A DNA stretch of 64,000 bases. It comes from Jackrogersella multiformis. Taxonomy: Eukaryota; Ascomycota; Sordariomycetes; Xylariales; Hypoxylaceae. The position numbers were made by a program, and so were the translations under genes. Every line of letters starts with the position of its first letter. The first letter of the stretch is position 1. The notes below the pieces were generated by a model. The model worked only from the letters and a program-made list of their open reading frames with translations, had not been told where the DNA came from and searched no databases. Positions 48,128 through 58,595 of the stretch are shown one piece after another. The stretch lies in assembly GCA_902806575.1 (NCBI GenBank), contig CADCXD010000008.1, positions 1,178,001-1,242,000 on the forward strand. The letters are read 5' to 3'.

Positions 48128-49248
48128 TCAAAAAGGTTTCATGAGGCCAAGATTCTCCAGCAGTGGACGGTCCGTGAACGCAACAAGATATGCACGTTCC
48201 GCCGACGTGTTGATGTGCCTTACCGTGGATCCGGCAGGGACAACAAACGTGTCCTTGCTGGTCCAGTTGATACTATCCGTTGCCCCCGATGGTGTCTCAA
48301 TCTCGGTACGTCCCTCTCCCTCAAAGCAGTGGTACATGAACGAGCAGCTCTCCTGCGTGGGGACTGTGCTATGGTTTCCGTCTATACGCTCCGCTTGCGC
48401 GCCGAGGGTCGTCGATAATGGTCTGCCTTTGCTTGCATAATGGTATATGGCGTGGGGTTCCTTCTGGGCAAGTAGAGAGGCTTCAACTTGTGCCCAGGGG
48501 TGCCGCCATTCGCACTCTTCGCAGGGACTATGTTGATCAGTTAGCTGATAGGTCCAGGGGACTATTAATAGGAATAGGTAGGAGATGTTCACATCTAAGG
48601 AGTGGAGAGGATGACGTACGTGCTCGGGTACCGGCTCTCGCCGTACAACTCCGCGTAGTTAACCGGCGCGTACCGGAACAACGGGAGGTTAAGGGCGTCA
48701 AGCCAGACTACGGGGTCGGAGCTCTCGTTTCCGTGGTCGTGCCAGTGCCACGACGGCGTTAGGATCACGTCGCCCCGCCGTAGCGGCATTTTTTTGCCCT
48801 CCACCGCCGTGAAGCCCCACCCCGAGATGATGAACCGTGCCGCGAAGGCCGTGTGCCTGTGCGCGGGCGCCGTCTCGCCGGGCTGCACGATCTGTAGGCC
48901 CCCGTAGATCGTGTCGGTCGTGTACGGGGATTCTGGGGGTTTGTTTAGCTTAGGTACTTATCTTTATGTTGATGCGCGGTAGGGGGTGCCGAGCTGACCC
49001 ATGTTGGGATTCACAAGCATGAGGACGCGTCTTTCTGCCTCCTCCGCTGGCACGATATCCGCTGCTTTCATTAATAGAGGCAGATTCTCCGAGTACTTCC
49101 AGATGTACGGCACTGCTTTCGGGTTTGGTCTAGGCGGTACCATGGCGTTCATCTTCGTCCACAGAGGTTCCATGTTGTGATTTGGCAAGGTCTGGAGATA
49201 GGCCGCCAGGTCATGGTTTCCATCACCGTTGACTTTGATTTCTCCCAT
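48128..49248 (-). CDS. Gentisate 1,2-dioxygenase-like bicupin
   Basis: Three exons (49248-48999, 48932-48620, 48527-48128) give 320 aa. The first cupin carries the iron-binding HxH: GETAPAHRHTAFAARF with H108 and H110, and a further His in TPSWHWHDHGNE (about 146-150). YGGLQIVQPGE and GKKMPLRRGDVILTP are typical of gentisate dioxygenases. The second, metal-free-looking cupin ends in DTFVVPAGSTVRHINTS. The enzyme cleaves gentisate (2,5-dihydroxybenzoate) to maleylpyruvate in the cytosol. It is somewhat shorter than usual, and the linker PCEECEWRHPW is atypical. It is divergent from a fumarylacetoacetase-family hydrolase, the expected downstream step, which strengthens the call. Exon 1 donor (ATGG|GTCAGC) is chosen by phase. 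Confidence 0.86.
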
Positions 49249-49688
49249 ATTGGGATTGTAAGGGCGCGTGAAATTGAAAATAAACTGATCGCTTCGACTT
49301 CAACTGAAGTGACTAGGACTTCGGCTCCTATTGAAAGTACCTTTAGCGTTGACAGTAGAGCCTCTTTCTATATGTATGTATAGCTCGATACAAAAATCCT
49401 ATGTCATTTTGTGAAGTATCGAAGAACGAGGATGGAGACATAACTATGTTACCCAGGTACCTAGGTAGATTATCGTGAGGTCGGATGTATCCGACGTGCC
49501 CCTTTTCTCGTTCCGACACTCCCCGCTCTCCTCGGATCGTACTGTGATTGGTCCAGATGAGATCTTGATCTAATATATGGTGAATGGGCATACATTATAA
49601 GTTAGGTATTAATTAATTGAATATGAGAGTATAGTATCTTCTTAGATTTACATGTGTATTTACTACCGTCATAAAGAAACATCTCAAA
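49249..49688. promoter_or_regulatory. Shared divergent promoter of the gentisate gene pair
   Basis: 440 bp separate the start codons of the dioxygenase (minus) and hydrolase (plus). The region includes an ACCTAGGTA motif near 49455 and a GC-richer stretch with CGGATG...CCGACG near 49490. No operator can be assigned with confidence; co-regulation is inferred from the arrangement. Confidence 0.5.
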
Positions 49689-50777
49689 ATGTCGTGGACG
49701 CGTCTCATCCGGTTCGTGGACGTGGATGGCGAGGAGCATTACGGCGATGCGTGCATTGAGCAGGACATCGAACTACTAGAGAAACTAGCCGCCAATGACT
49801 TATATGCTATCAAACTCGGTAGCAAAAGTCCGTTTGGTCAGCCGCCGAGAGGAGACCGTGTACAAGTGAAGGCCCTGCGGGATGTTCTCAAGCCGGAAGA
49901 CGTTCCAATCATACGATGTATTGGATTGAATTACATTAAGCATAGTAAGTTTATCCTGATGAACATATCGTGTTTCTGTCAGACATTTCTAACTAGCCAA
50001 TAGTCCAAGAAGGTGGCCGGACACCTCCCCCTTATCCGTCTGTGTTCATCAAACCGTCTACTTCCATTGCGGGTTCTACAGAAGTAAGTACCCCGGGCTT
50101 TCATTCCCTTCTAATACACATATTCGGAGAATCGTAGCCACTACATCCTAGACCTCTCGCAATAACTACAATTACTAACTCGGGTGTGAAATAGGACATC
50201 CCCATCCCTAAGATTGCCCAGGACGGCACACTGGATTACGAAGGAGAATTGGTGAATTTTTTCCTTTACCCACTTCTGACACCTTACTTATAGCAAGTAG
50301 GCACTCGTGATTGGCAAAACGGGGAAGAACATCCCAGAAGCCTCCGCGCTCGAGCACGTCGCGGGATACTGCGTGGCCAACGACGTATCGGCGCGGGGCT
50401 GGCAGCGCGACCCGGCGAAAGCCGGCGGCGTCCCGCAGTGGTGCTTCAGCAAGGGGTTCGACAAGTTCGCGCCGCTGGGCCCGATGCTGGTATCCCCCGC
50501 GGTGGTCGGCGCGGCGGGCGACCTGCGGCTGCAGACGTTCGTGAACGGGGAGGAGCGGCAGAGCACCAGCACCGGGGACCTGCTCTTCGGCGTGGAGAAG
50601 ATCGTCAGCTTCTGCAGCCAAGGCACGACGTTGGAGGCGGGCACCGTCATCTTGACGGGGACTCCGTCCGGCGTCGCGATGGGGATGAAGGAGCCCAGGT
50701 ATTTGAATGATGGCGATGTTGTCGAGGTTAGGATCTCGCAGTTGGGTAGTATTAGGAACAAGATGGCATTTGAGTAA
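49689..50777 (+). CDS. Fumarylacetoacetase-family hydrolase, probable fumarylpyruvate hydrolase
   Basis: Four exons (49689-49944, 50004-50083, 50195-50251, 50301-50777) give 289 aa. The FAH fold is evident: CIGLNYIKHIQEGG at residues about 79-92 (GLNYxxH), FIKPSTSIAG, then LDYEGELALVIGKTGKNI with acidic metal ligands. The domain ends in DVSARGWQRD and TVILTGTPSGVAMG. Family members hydrolyse C-C bonds in acylpyruvates using Mg2+ or Mn2+. Beside gentisate dioxygenase the likely substrate is fumarylpyruvate or maleylpyruvate, giving pyruvate plus fumarate or maleate. The last exon is far more GC-rich than the first three. No separate maleylpyruvate isomerase gene is visible in the window. Confidence 0.9.
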
Positions 50778-50875
50778 GATGCAGAGATATACATAGTAAT
50801 TTGCTGTTGTATACCTAGGTACAGATTGCGTGTCGGATGAGTAAAAATATCTTGGGTTTATTAAGGTCGCGATCT

Positions 50876-53308
50876 TCAATACAAGATCCCGCCAGGCATA
50901 CTATTCAGCCACTGGTAATTGTCCACGTCAAAGTCGAAGCTATTGATATCAAATCCTATTTGATCCAAGGACTCCTGAGAATACATGGCGAAAGCTTCAT
51001 CGGGCGAGAATGTCTGGTCCGCGTGAACCCCAGCCTCTTCCTCTGAATTGCCTACATCATTAGATCCATGAAGCACTTTCGAGGAAAGAATTTGCAAAGC
51101 AGCCACGCAGCGGCGTGCTGATATGCCAAACCTCTCATGTGATTGAAGAATAGATATAGCTTTATTCCATGGCTTCGATATGCTCGAAGACGTGAATGCT
51201 TCGCGACGCAGCCTCGCTGCCAGGAGAACAGTAGCCGCGGTGTAAACATAGAAGACTCGATACCACCATGCTGGTAGTAATCTGATGCTATCTTCGTCAT
51301 TTTGGTGCTCGAATATAATTGAAACTAGCTTTTGAGCAGAAGCAACACACGCCAGGGCACATTGTTCCATCGTCCGGCCAATGAGAGTTTCTTCGGCAGA
51401 TGACTTTTCCTTATGGCATTGAGACAGGCAAAATTTTGCAAGCATCGGTCGAAGGAGGAGCATGCGGGCATGTAATATTCTGCGAAATTAGTATCGATCG
51501 ATAAGAATATCTCTGTAGAAATGGGTTGGTGTACCTAATACGTATGATGACAGCTTGCCTATGGAATGTAGTATCCTTGGAGATAGTGGAAGGTGACATT
51601 TTTAGATGAGAGGGAAGGTTTCTCTCCATTATATTTAGGGAGTAATCTAACTTTAACGCTGTGACGAGGCCATCTGTAACCGCATGGCAGGAACTATAAC
51701 GGGGCGAGCTTGTGCCATTAGTCGAAGTTGGAACCGATGTATAAAGGGAAAGAATAATCTGGTTGATAATTTCGTAGAGCTCAACAGAGTTTATAAAGAA
51801 TGACAAGCTATCGGTAGTTCTCATAGAGTCGGCTGAATCCATGGCAATAATCGTAGATACTGACCGTTGGTCCTGAGGAAGCGGGACAGCTGAAGCATGA
51901 TGGCCGGATATCATGGCTGGCCTGCCATGGGTCACCGATATCATACTATATATGCAACTATGTTAGGAATCATGACAAAAACATATGAACTATATAATTA
52001 ACTCACCGATCCATGAGAACGCATCCATGCCATAGTCGTCTAACTAACTCTCTCCTTTTCACATCTATGAGTGCCATAGACGTCTCTGGTAAGTGGAAGC
52101 CAAGGCCTTGGGCGATTCTGATCACAGTTCCAACTATCATCCAAGTCTGATGAGGGTTATTTGTGCTCTGAAGGTATTGACTCAGGATTAGAAGGTACTG
52201 TATGAGTTCCGTAGAGCCTGTATCCCAGATATCAAGACGCAGAAGGCTCTGAGCCCTATCAAAAAAACTTCTGCGACTCTGTTCTCTCTGTTCCGTGCTC
52301 GGTGTCTCTTGAAGTTGCGTAGATAAGGCTAGAATTATATTTAGAGTTGCCATAAATATGCGTTCGTCAACTTGTACAGGAGTACCATTAAACACACTAT
52401 GATATGAATAATCGAAGCTTTCTCTATCAAGAAAGGGGTAAAGTGGGTCAACATAACGCCAATATATCTCTAAGAGGTAGTCCGCCTGCCTTCGTGGTGG
52501 TAGAACGTAGTCGATTTCACCCGCAGTCTGTCGTGAGGGATCTACTCTATTCTGAATTGACGTGGATGTATGGCTAAGGGAATTGTCTTTTCCATGCGAG
52601 GTTGCTAGGCCAAGACGAGCATCAATAGCGGCCCTGATTTGGCTGGTAAATGAGCCTGCACTACTGCTGCCGAAGTATTCTCGCGTGCTCCCCCCTTCAT
52701 CGACCACAGCCGTCATCGAATCAACTTCGGTATGAGAGATAGGCGGTAAAATAGTGGGATTTATTGTCGAGGAATCCGAGACAGCATTGTGTGGTAGAGA
52801 CCTTGGCGGCATTGCTGGTTTATCATGACGATTTTCGGTTCCCATATCCCTAGGAGTTTCTTTCGTGTGGTCACCATGATCGATTATAGCGATTCTATCA
52901 CCATCATTGGAAGCTTGAACCTCTAACAGCACCGTATTTCGTGCCGCATTTGGACTCGAATTGCTTAGAGTTGAGCTGTAATTACAGATTCCAACAGGGT
53001 TAACCCGTTTTGAGCAGTTCCCACAATCTAAAAAAGGCATGCAATTACTGGTTATTTTAGATGTCTTCAAGGTAGGCTGCCTGTAACTAAAGTTGCTTTG
53101 GTAACCACCAAAGTACTAGAGGGCCTTGGTATTCATGAAAAGAGAGCTAAGCTAGACTCTTACCTGGACGAACTCCATCACATTTGACTTTCCTTGAGCG
53201 ACACAAATCACAGGCTATGCCGATTTTAAGTCGTTTTCGGCGAGGGACAGATGGTTCGGTAGTCCTATCAAGAGGTTCGGGCTCACTGCTATGGTTCTGG
53301 GCCATCAT
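50876..53308 (-). CDS. Zn2Cys6 transcription factor with fungal-specific domain
   Basis: Four exons (53308-53164, 53027-52007, 51945-51535, 51479-50876) give 726 aa. The first intron splits the binuclear zinc cluster: ACDLCRSRKVKCDGVRPD, then CGNCSKRVNPVGIC, i.e. C-x2-C-x6-C-x6-C-x2-C-x9-C with a preceding basic RRKRLK. The fungal-specific transcription factor domain spans about residues 230-520 (LLEIYWRYVDPLYPFLDRESF, LLRLDIWDTGSTELIQYLLILSQYLQSTNNPHQTWMIVGTVIRIAQGLG, then DRMISVTHGRPAMISG). It ends 98 bp from the hydrolase stop codon, in convergent orientation. It is a natural candidate regulator of the adjacent gentisate genes, by position only. Confidence 0.92.
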
Positions 53309-53662
53309 GTCATGTGGTATGTCATCTACCGAACGGGCGTAGCTAGTAGGATATTGGAATGTGGCTTACGAAGTGAAATAGCCAAGGTCGGAATAGTTGG
53401 GTATTCGGGATGTTAAAGAATGAGTTTGTAAAATTAGAATAAAATATCGGAATTGAATTATGGAGATTTAGTTCCGAAGTAGTACATATTTACATTACCG
53501 AAGTCCGTCCGCGACCCCGAAGCGAGTAACAACTGAGCCAATCATTGACGCATCCGAAAAGATACTATTTCCTATAGCAGAACTATAGTTTAGATCCGAT
53601 TGGACACTTGAGATACGTACCAGCTCCCTATGACCCCTATTCCAATCGATTGCGAACACTAA
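53309..53662. other. Intergenic, promoter of the Zn2Cys6 gene
   Basis: 354 bp between the regulator start and the 3' end of the GFA-family gene on the same strand; it should contain the regulator promoter. Direct CGAAG/CCGAAG repeats occur at about 53495-53560. No gene recognised. Confidence 0.45.
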
Positions 53663-54212
53663 TTATGCCTTCCTTATTTCCCGCCATTGGGTTACTCCAT
53701 CCGAAGGCAACATCCACGAGGGTCGGCTTCGGACGAATATTTCGGAAGCCGGCTTCAAATCTAGCCTATTAACTATGAATTAATCGTCTGCTCACATGGT
53801 AGCTATGTAATTCTTATATACATACCCATTGTCAAGAATGCTTGTCCTGACCAGTAGAAAGTCTCCCTTTGCTGACCCAGGCACAGTCCAAAGGGGACAT
53901 CCACAAGTCCGACAAAACGCCTTTTCTTTCGGAGAGCCGCTTGAGGTACTGGTAAGCGTGTACACAGAAATTGATTCTGGCTTTGAATCTATTTCTACAG
54001 CCTTGGCTGGGAATTTGGCAATCTGTATTCTGGGTCAGAGGCTTGACCTAGGCTAGAATTAGAGAACGGGGCTGACTTACCACCTGATGCGTACCACCAG
54101 CTCCTTTGCTGCAGTGGATACAAAAGCAGGAAAACACTGCCTTAGGTTCGGCCGAAATTCTCAGCTGAACATCACCACAGAGACAAGCGCCCTTAGTATA
54201 AGTGGATGACAT
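53663..54212 (-). CDS. GFA/CENP-V family zinc-binding protein
   Basis: Three small exons (54212-54081, 54022-53826, 53765-53663) assemble to 143 aa in phase, although no long open frame marks the gene. The spliced protein has the complete family cysteine set: CLC (GACLCGDVQLRI), CFCIHC (VFSCFCIHCSKGAGGTHQ) and CRTCG (KAFCRTCGCPLWTVPG), plus the C-terminal LDLKPASEIFVRSRPSW. This is the glutathione-dependent formaldehyde-activating (GFA)/CENP-V fold (PF04828), with two zinc sites. In fungi most members are of unknown substrate; a role with glutathione adducts is possible. It lies on the same strand upstream of the Zn2Cys6 regulator of the gentisate module. Maleylpyruvate isomerisation is often glutathione-dependent, so a link is conceivable but unproven. 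Confidence 0.85.
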
Positions 54213-55431
54213 GATCACGAGTGACTTAGTATGACGGTTTCAATTTTTGCGAATACTTGATAGGATGGAATATAGGAACCGGGGATAGACTAAAAAGAGT
54301 GTATATAGGATAAGTTTGACGAGATTGTTCTTTATATGAGCTCTAGTTTATGTATTAGTTACGAACTATTAAAGGTCACTGATTATAGAGCCGAGAGGGC
54401 AACACTTTCTCGGGATTCGTAAGGATGACCTCGGAATGATTTATAGTGTACTGGCCAAGGTAATTTGAAGTACTATACCTAGAGAATATACAAAGCGGAG
54501 GCAAATCGCCGCATCGTACCCATATACACTTCAGCTTTAGACGACTTTTACGCGTCTATGAGCTTGTCGAGGGACCGGAAGCATACCAAGGCCGGCTTCT
54601 CGATTAAATAGTACTTGCTATATTTGAGAGCAATTAGTTGTAGACTTTGAAATAATACCGCCAACTTTTGTCAAAAAGTGTGTAAGTGCTTGCTTAGAAA
54701 TGCTGCATGGAAGGCATGTGGTTCGATATAGATGTGAGAGTAGGTTAGGTAAGTTGATGCTCGGGATGTGAGCAACTTGCATAATTTCGCCGCACCTAAT
54801 AATACCAATTCGAAGCATATGTCAATTAGTGTCATCGACTCCATTAGTCTCCATATGTGCTATTAGGTCTAGCTATTCTTGGCAAATTAAGCAAACGAGG
54901 AAGACTTTAATCGATACCTAGGTATGCTGGTTGATATCTCACGGCTTGTCACGAAATAGTAATAATACATAACCTGGTAGTAGGATTAGAGAGACTACAT
55001 CGACCTAAGTGCTTGTCCTTTACGCTATACCCCAAAGTTATCTATTAGACTTAGCGAGGATATATTCCAATAAGCCGACACTCCCCGAAGAGCTACTAAT
55101 ATGCGGAGATGCTAACCCATCTAAGATAGCATCGCAAACCCCACAACCCCGTCAATAACTCTAGAGCTGGCTAGACTCCCCCGGATTCTATGGTACGAAT
55201 AGACAAATTTTAGTAGGATTACGTGGAGTTAATCCTGGGGTAAAAATATTTCAGAGCTAGATATAATAAACTCCTTCCCTCCTCAACAGCTTGATAAACA
55301 TTACTTATGCTCTACCTTAGTAGGCTTCAATCGCAAAGAATATCTCTACAACTCGTCTCTAGATAATCCCCTTTATCTATGTTCCTCTCCTACTTGATTT
55401 CATTGTAGTCTCCCTTGAGCTATTACCGACA
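54213..55431. other. Intergenic between divergent genes
   Basis: 1.2 kb between the GFA-family gene and the MFS gene. It should contain both promoters. AT-rich, with a single ACCTAGGTA motif near 54917; no additional gene seen. Confidence 0.5.
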
Positions 55432-57295
55432 ATGGGTATCTTTGGAAATAAAAAGGAGGCCGAATTGGCTGCAGGATCTGTACTTACAGCGGTATGTTGA
55501 ACCATTCTCGCATACACCTTAAGTTACTTCCATAATCTCTAACAGTAGTTTTCACCAGGCACTTCCAGAAAATGCCAAGCCATGGTATCGAACCGGGCAT
55601 CTGATCAAATTGAACCTCATTCTGTTGGTGCCGATGATGTCATCCGCGTCTCTGGGCTATGATGGTACGCGTAATCCCCGTATAGCCACTATTGATCTTT
55701 CAAATTTACTGATTTGGAAATTACCTAGGCTCAATGATGAACGGGCTTCAGACTCTGGGCCAGTGGAGATCTTTCTTTGGTAATCCTGAGGGCGCCCTTC
55801 TTGGCATGATGAACGCGATCTATCCTCTTGGCAAAGTCGTCGGATTATTGCTTGTGACTTACTTCTCGGATCGGTTTGGCCGTAAACTTCCAATATTTAT
55901 TGGATTAGTTGCCTGCGTCGGTTTTGCAATAATGCAAGGATTGGCCAATAGCCTCGCAACCTTTGTCACCGCAAGGGCCCTATTAGGAGTTTTCACTTCC
56001 TTCCTCAGTCAACCAAGTCCAGTTGTCATTGCCGAACTTGCATATCCAACCCAGAGAGGCAAAGCCACTGCTCTATATAACACTTTCTTCGTAAGTTAAT
56101 TTCCCTGTTTCTTACCTAACTACTTAGGTATATATCTAGAATGCTTCGTCCGTCAAGCACCGTTGGAGTATGACTAATCTCTCATGTAGTATTTCGGTGC
56201 CATCTTCGCGGCTTGGTGTACCTTTGGCACCTTTAAAATCCAATCAGAATGGAGCTGGAGAATACCATCGTTACTGCAGGGTGCATTGCCCGTTTGCCAG
56301 CTACTTGGATTATATTTTCTTCCCGAGTCTCCTAGGTACGGCTTCTATCTACCTTTTGGAGATTATTAACCCCCATTAACAATTTTTTCTGTAGATATCT
56401 CGTATCTCGCGGTCGACTTGAAGAAGCTCGAAAATTCTTCGTCGAATATCATGCTGGTGGCGACGCGAACGCGGCAATTGTGAACTTCGAGATGAACGAG
56501 ATCGAGCGAGCCATTGAAGAAGAAACCCTAGTCATGTCTACAACATCTTGGCTTGATCTTATTCGAACTCCCGCCAACCGCAGACGAACATTTATCGCAC
56601 TCATCCTTGGCTGGTTCAGTCAATGGAACGGTATTGGCGTTGTCAGTTACTATCTCACACTTGTTCTCAATACGATCGGCATCACGGACACCAAGGATCA
56701 GACACTTATCAATGGCCTCCTCCAAATATTCAACTGGCTGATAGCGACATTCTGCGGCGCTCTCATGATTGATCGAATCGGCAGGCGAACACTCTTCTTG
56801 ATATCAACTGCGGGAATGTTATGCAGCTACATCGCATGGACAGGCCTCACTTCAGCGTTCACAGCTAACCGCAACGAGGGAATGGGCCGCGCTGTCGTCG
56901 CCTTCATTTTTATCTGCTATTTCTTCTACGATATCGCGTGGACACCCATGCTACAGGCCTATCCCGTCGAGATCTACCCATACACACTTCGTGGGCGTGG
57001 TCTATCGTTCACATTGATTACGTCGTTCGTGGGTCTCATCGTCAGCAACCAGGTCAACCCGATCGCGATGAAAGCCCTCGGTTGGAAATATTACATCGTC
57101 TTCTGCTGCTTGCTGTCTGTTCTCTTCGTACTTATCTGGTTATTTTTCCCTGAAACGAAAGGGCACACTTTGGAAGAAATCCGGGAAGTCTTTGAGGGAA
57201 AGTCGGATACCAAGCTTGGAGATGTCGAAGTTGGTCAGAATGATGAAGAAGATGAAAAACATAGGCATGAAACAAGGCAAATCGAGCTCGCTTGA
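55432..57295 (+). CDS. MFS sugar transporter (hexose/lactose-permease-like)
   Basis: Five exons (55432-55491, 55559-55664, 55729-56090, 56190-56335, 56395-57295) give 524 aa. Twelve-helix sugar-porter features are present: LGYDGSMMNGLQTLGQW after TM1, SDRFGRK in loop 2-3, PESPRYLVSRGRLEEAR after TM6, IDRIGRR in loop 8-9, and PVEIYPYTLRGRG then FFPETKGHTLEEI at the end of TM12. The acidic C-terminal tail (NDEEDEKHRHE) is cytoplasmic. Closest visible type is the fungal lactose/beta-glucoside-permease-like branch. Together with the downstream Zn2Cys6 factor and GH3 enzyme on the same strand it may import a beta-linked oligosaccharide. The substrate is inferred from neighbours only. Confidence 0.92.
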
Positions 57296-58595
57296 TAGGC
57301 AAAAGGGGTACTGAATGAGCTCTAAGAGATGAATGGTGGGTTTTAATGTCGATGATGGTAGCAATGTGAAGCTAGCAGGAGCATGCAATGAATAATAATA
57401 TATCCAGTTTTTTCATTTTATTCTCGACTTATGTCCTTCACATAGAAACGAAATTCGACTCAGGGTTAGGGTTAGGTATCTCCAAGAGGATAATAACAGA
57501 CAAGTATTTGTAGGACAGTTATGTAATCAAGAGGGTTCAAGTGAGATTTTGTGTTTTGCACTGAAGCTTAAAACCTTGATAATAATACAACAACCATTAT
57601 CCCTATATTACATTGTCGAGAGCTTCAGGGTTTCGTTCATAAAGACCTTCGGTTTCTCATTATCCCGGCTACTGATGTAAGATCATGGTTCTTGTATTAT
57701 GGAGGTTTTTACTTCAACCTACCTAAAATACCTACTCAGGAGCTTACTTATCCTCTTGATTACATAAATAGAGCTGGCCGTAGCGTTATTTCTCCCCTCA
57801 ACTCTGTGAAGTTTACCTAGTTGGTGCATATATTTAAGTATACAGCTAGAAAACTAGTTAGTTTGCACATGAAATAGTCATCAGCATGCTAATATTCAAC
57901 TTCTTACACCCGTATATGCAATGACATTGATCTTAAAAGATTGATTAGATTCTGTACCCCAGATCTGTTCGTGGGGTTTTATTATTTAGTCGTGGTTCTA
58001 GAACCATGGTTTATTACGGGGATTATCGGATGTTGCTAATTTCAGGGGTTCTCCACATTCGACAAATGAAGCTCGTTCATCTTCAAGCGGCTGTATTAAA
58101 GGGATGGCTTGGCGTGACCATTTATTTCGGCGTTTCATTTAGCTTTGCTGGAAGTACCTAATCATGCGTGACGAGGTGCTCATCACTCTATGAATGCTAT
58201 CAGTTACCTGAGGTAGGTACCAAGGTAGGTAAGAGGCAGAATTCCATTAAAGATACTATTTGGATGCTATAGATGCTGGAAATAATGTCCTCCCCGAGAA
58301 GGATTTACGCTTAACGCCAAGGAGGTATTTCAGAGCTTGTTCGCCATGAAGGGGTTAAGGAACCAATTATCGGGTTGAATTTGTGCCGAGGAGTGGACAG
58401 CAATGGGGAACGTCGTATTAGCGTAGCTCACCTCGCTCTACTCCAAAAGAACGATTCTCCAACCTCCGTGACTCCCCACATCTTTTCAGTCCTACATTCG
58501 TCTATGATGTGAGGACATCAGAAATCCTCGATACTCCACTCCCTGGTCAATGGCATTGCGGCTGAATTATTCTGGGCTATAATATAACATGAGAT
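57296..58595. other. Intergenic
   Basis: 3' flank of the transporter and promoter of the second Zn2Cys6 gene. Two tandem GGGTTA units near 57466 are too few to be a telomeric tract. No gene recognised. Confidence 0.5.

Noticed and set aside
57462..57476. Telomere-like GGGTTAGGGTTAGG
   Set aside because: Only two units occur in the middle of gene-bearing sequence; chance occurrence is sufficient.
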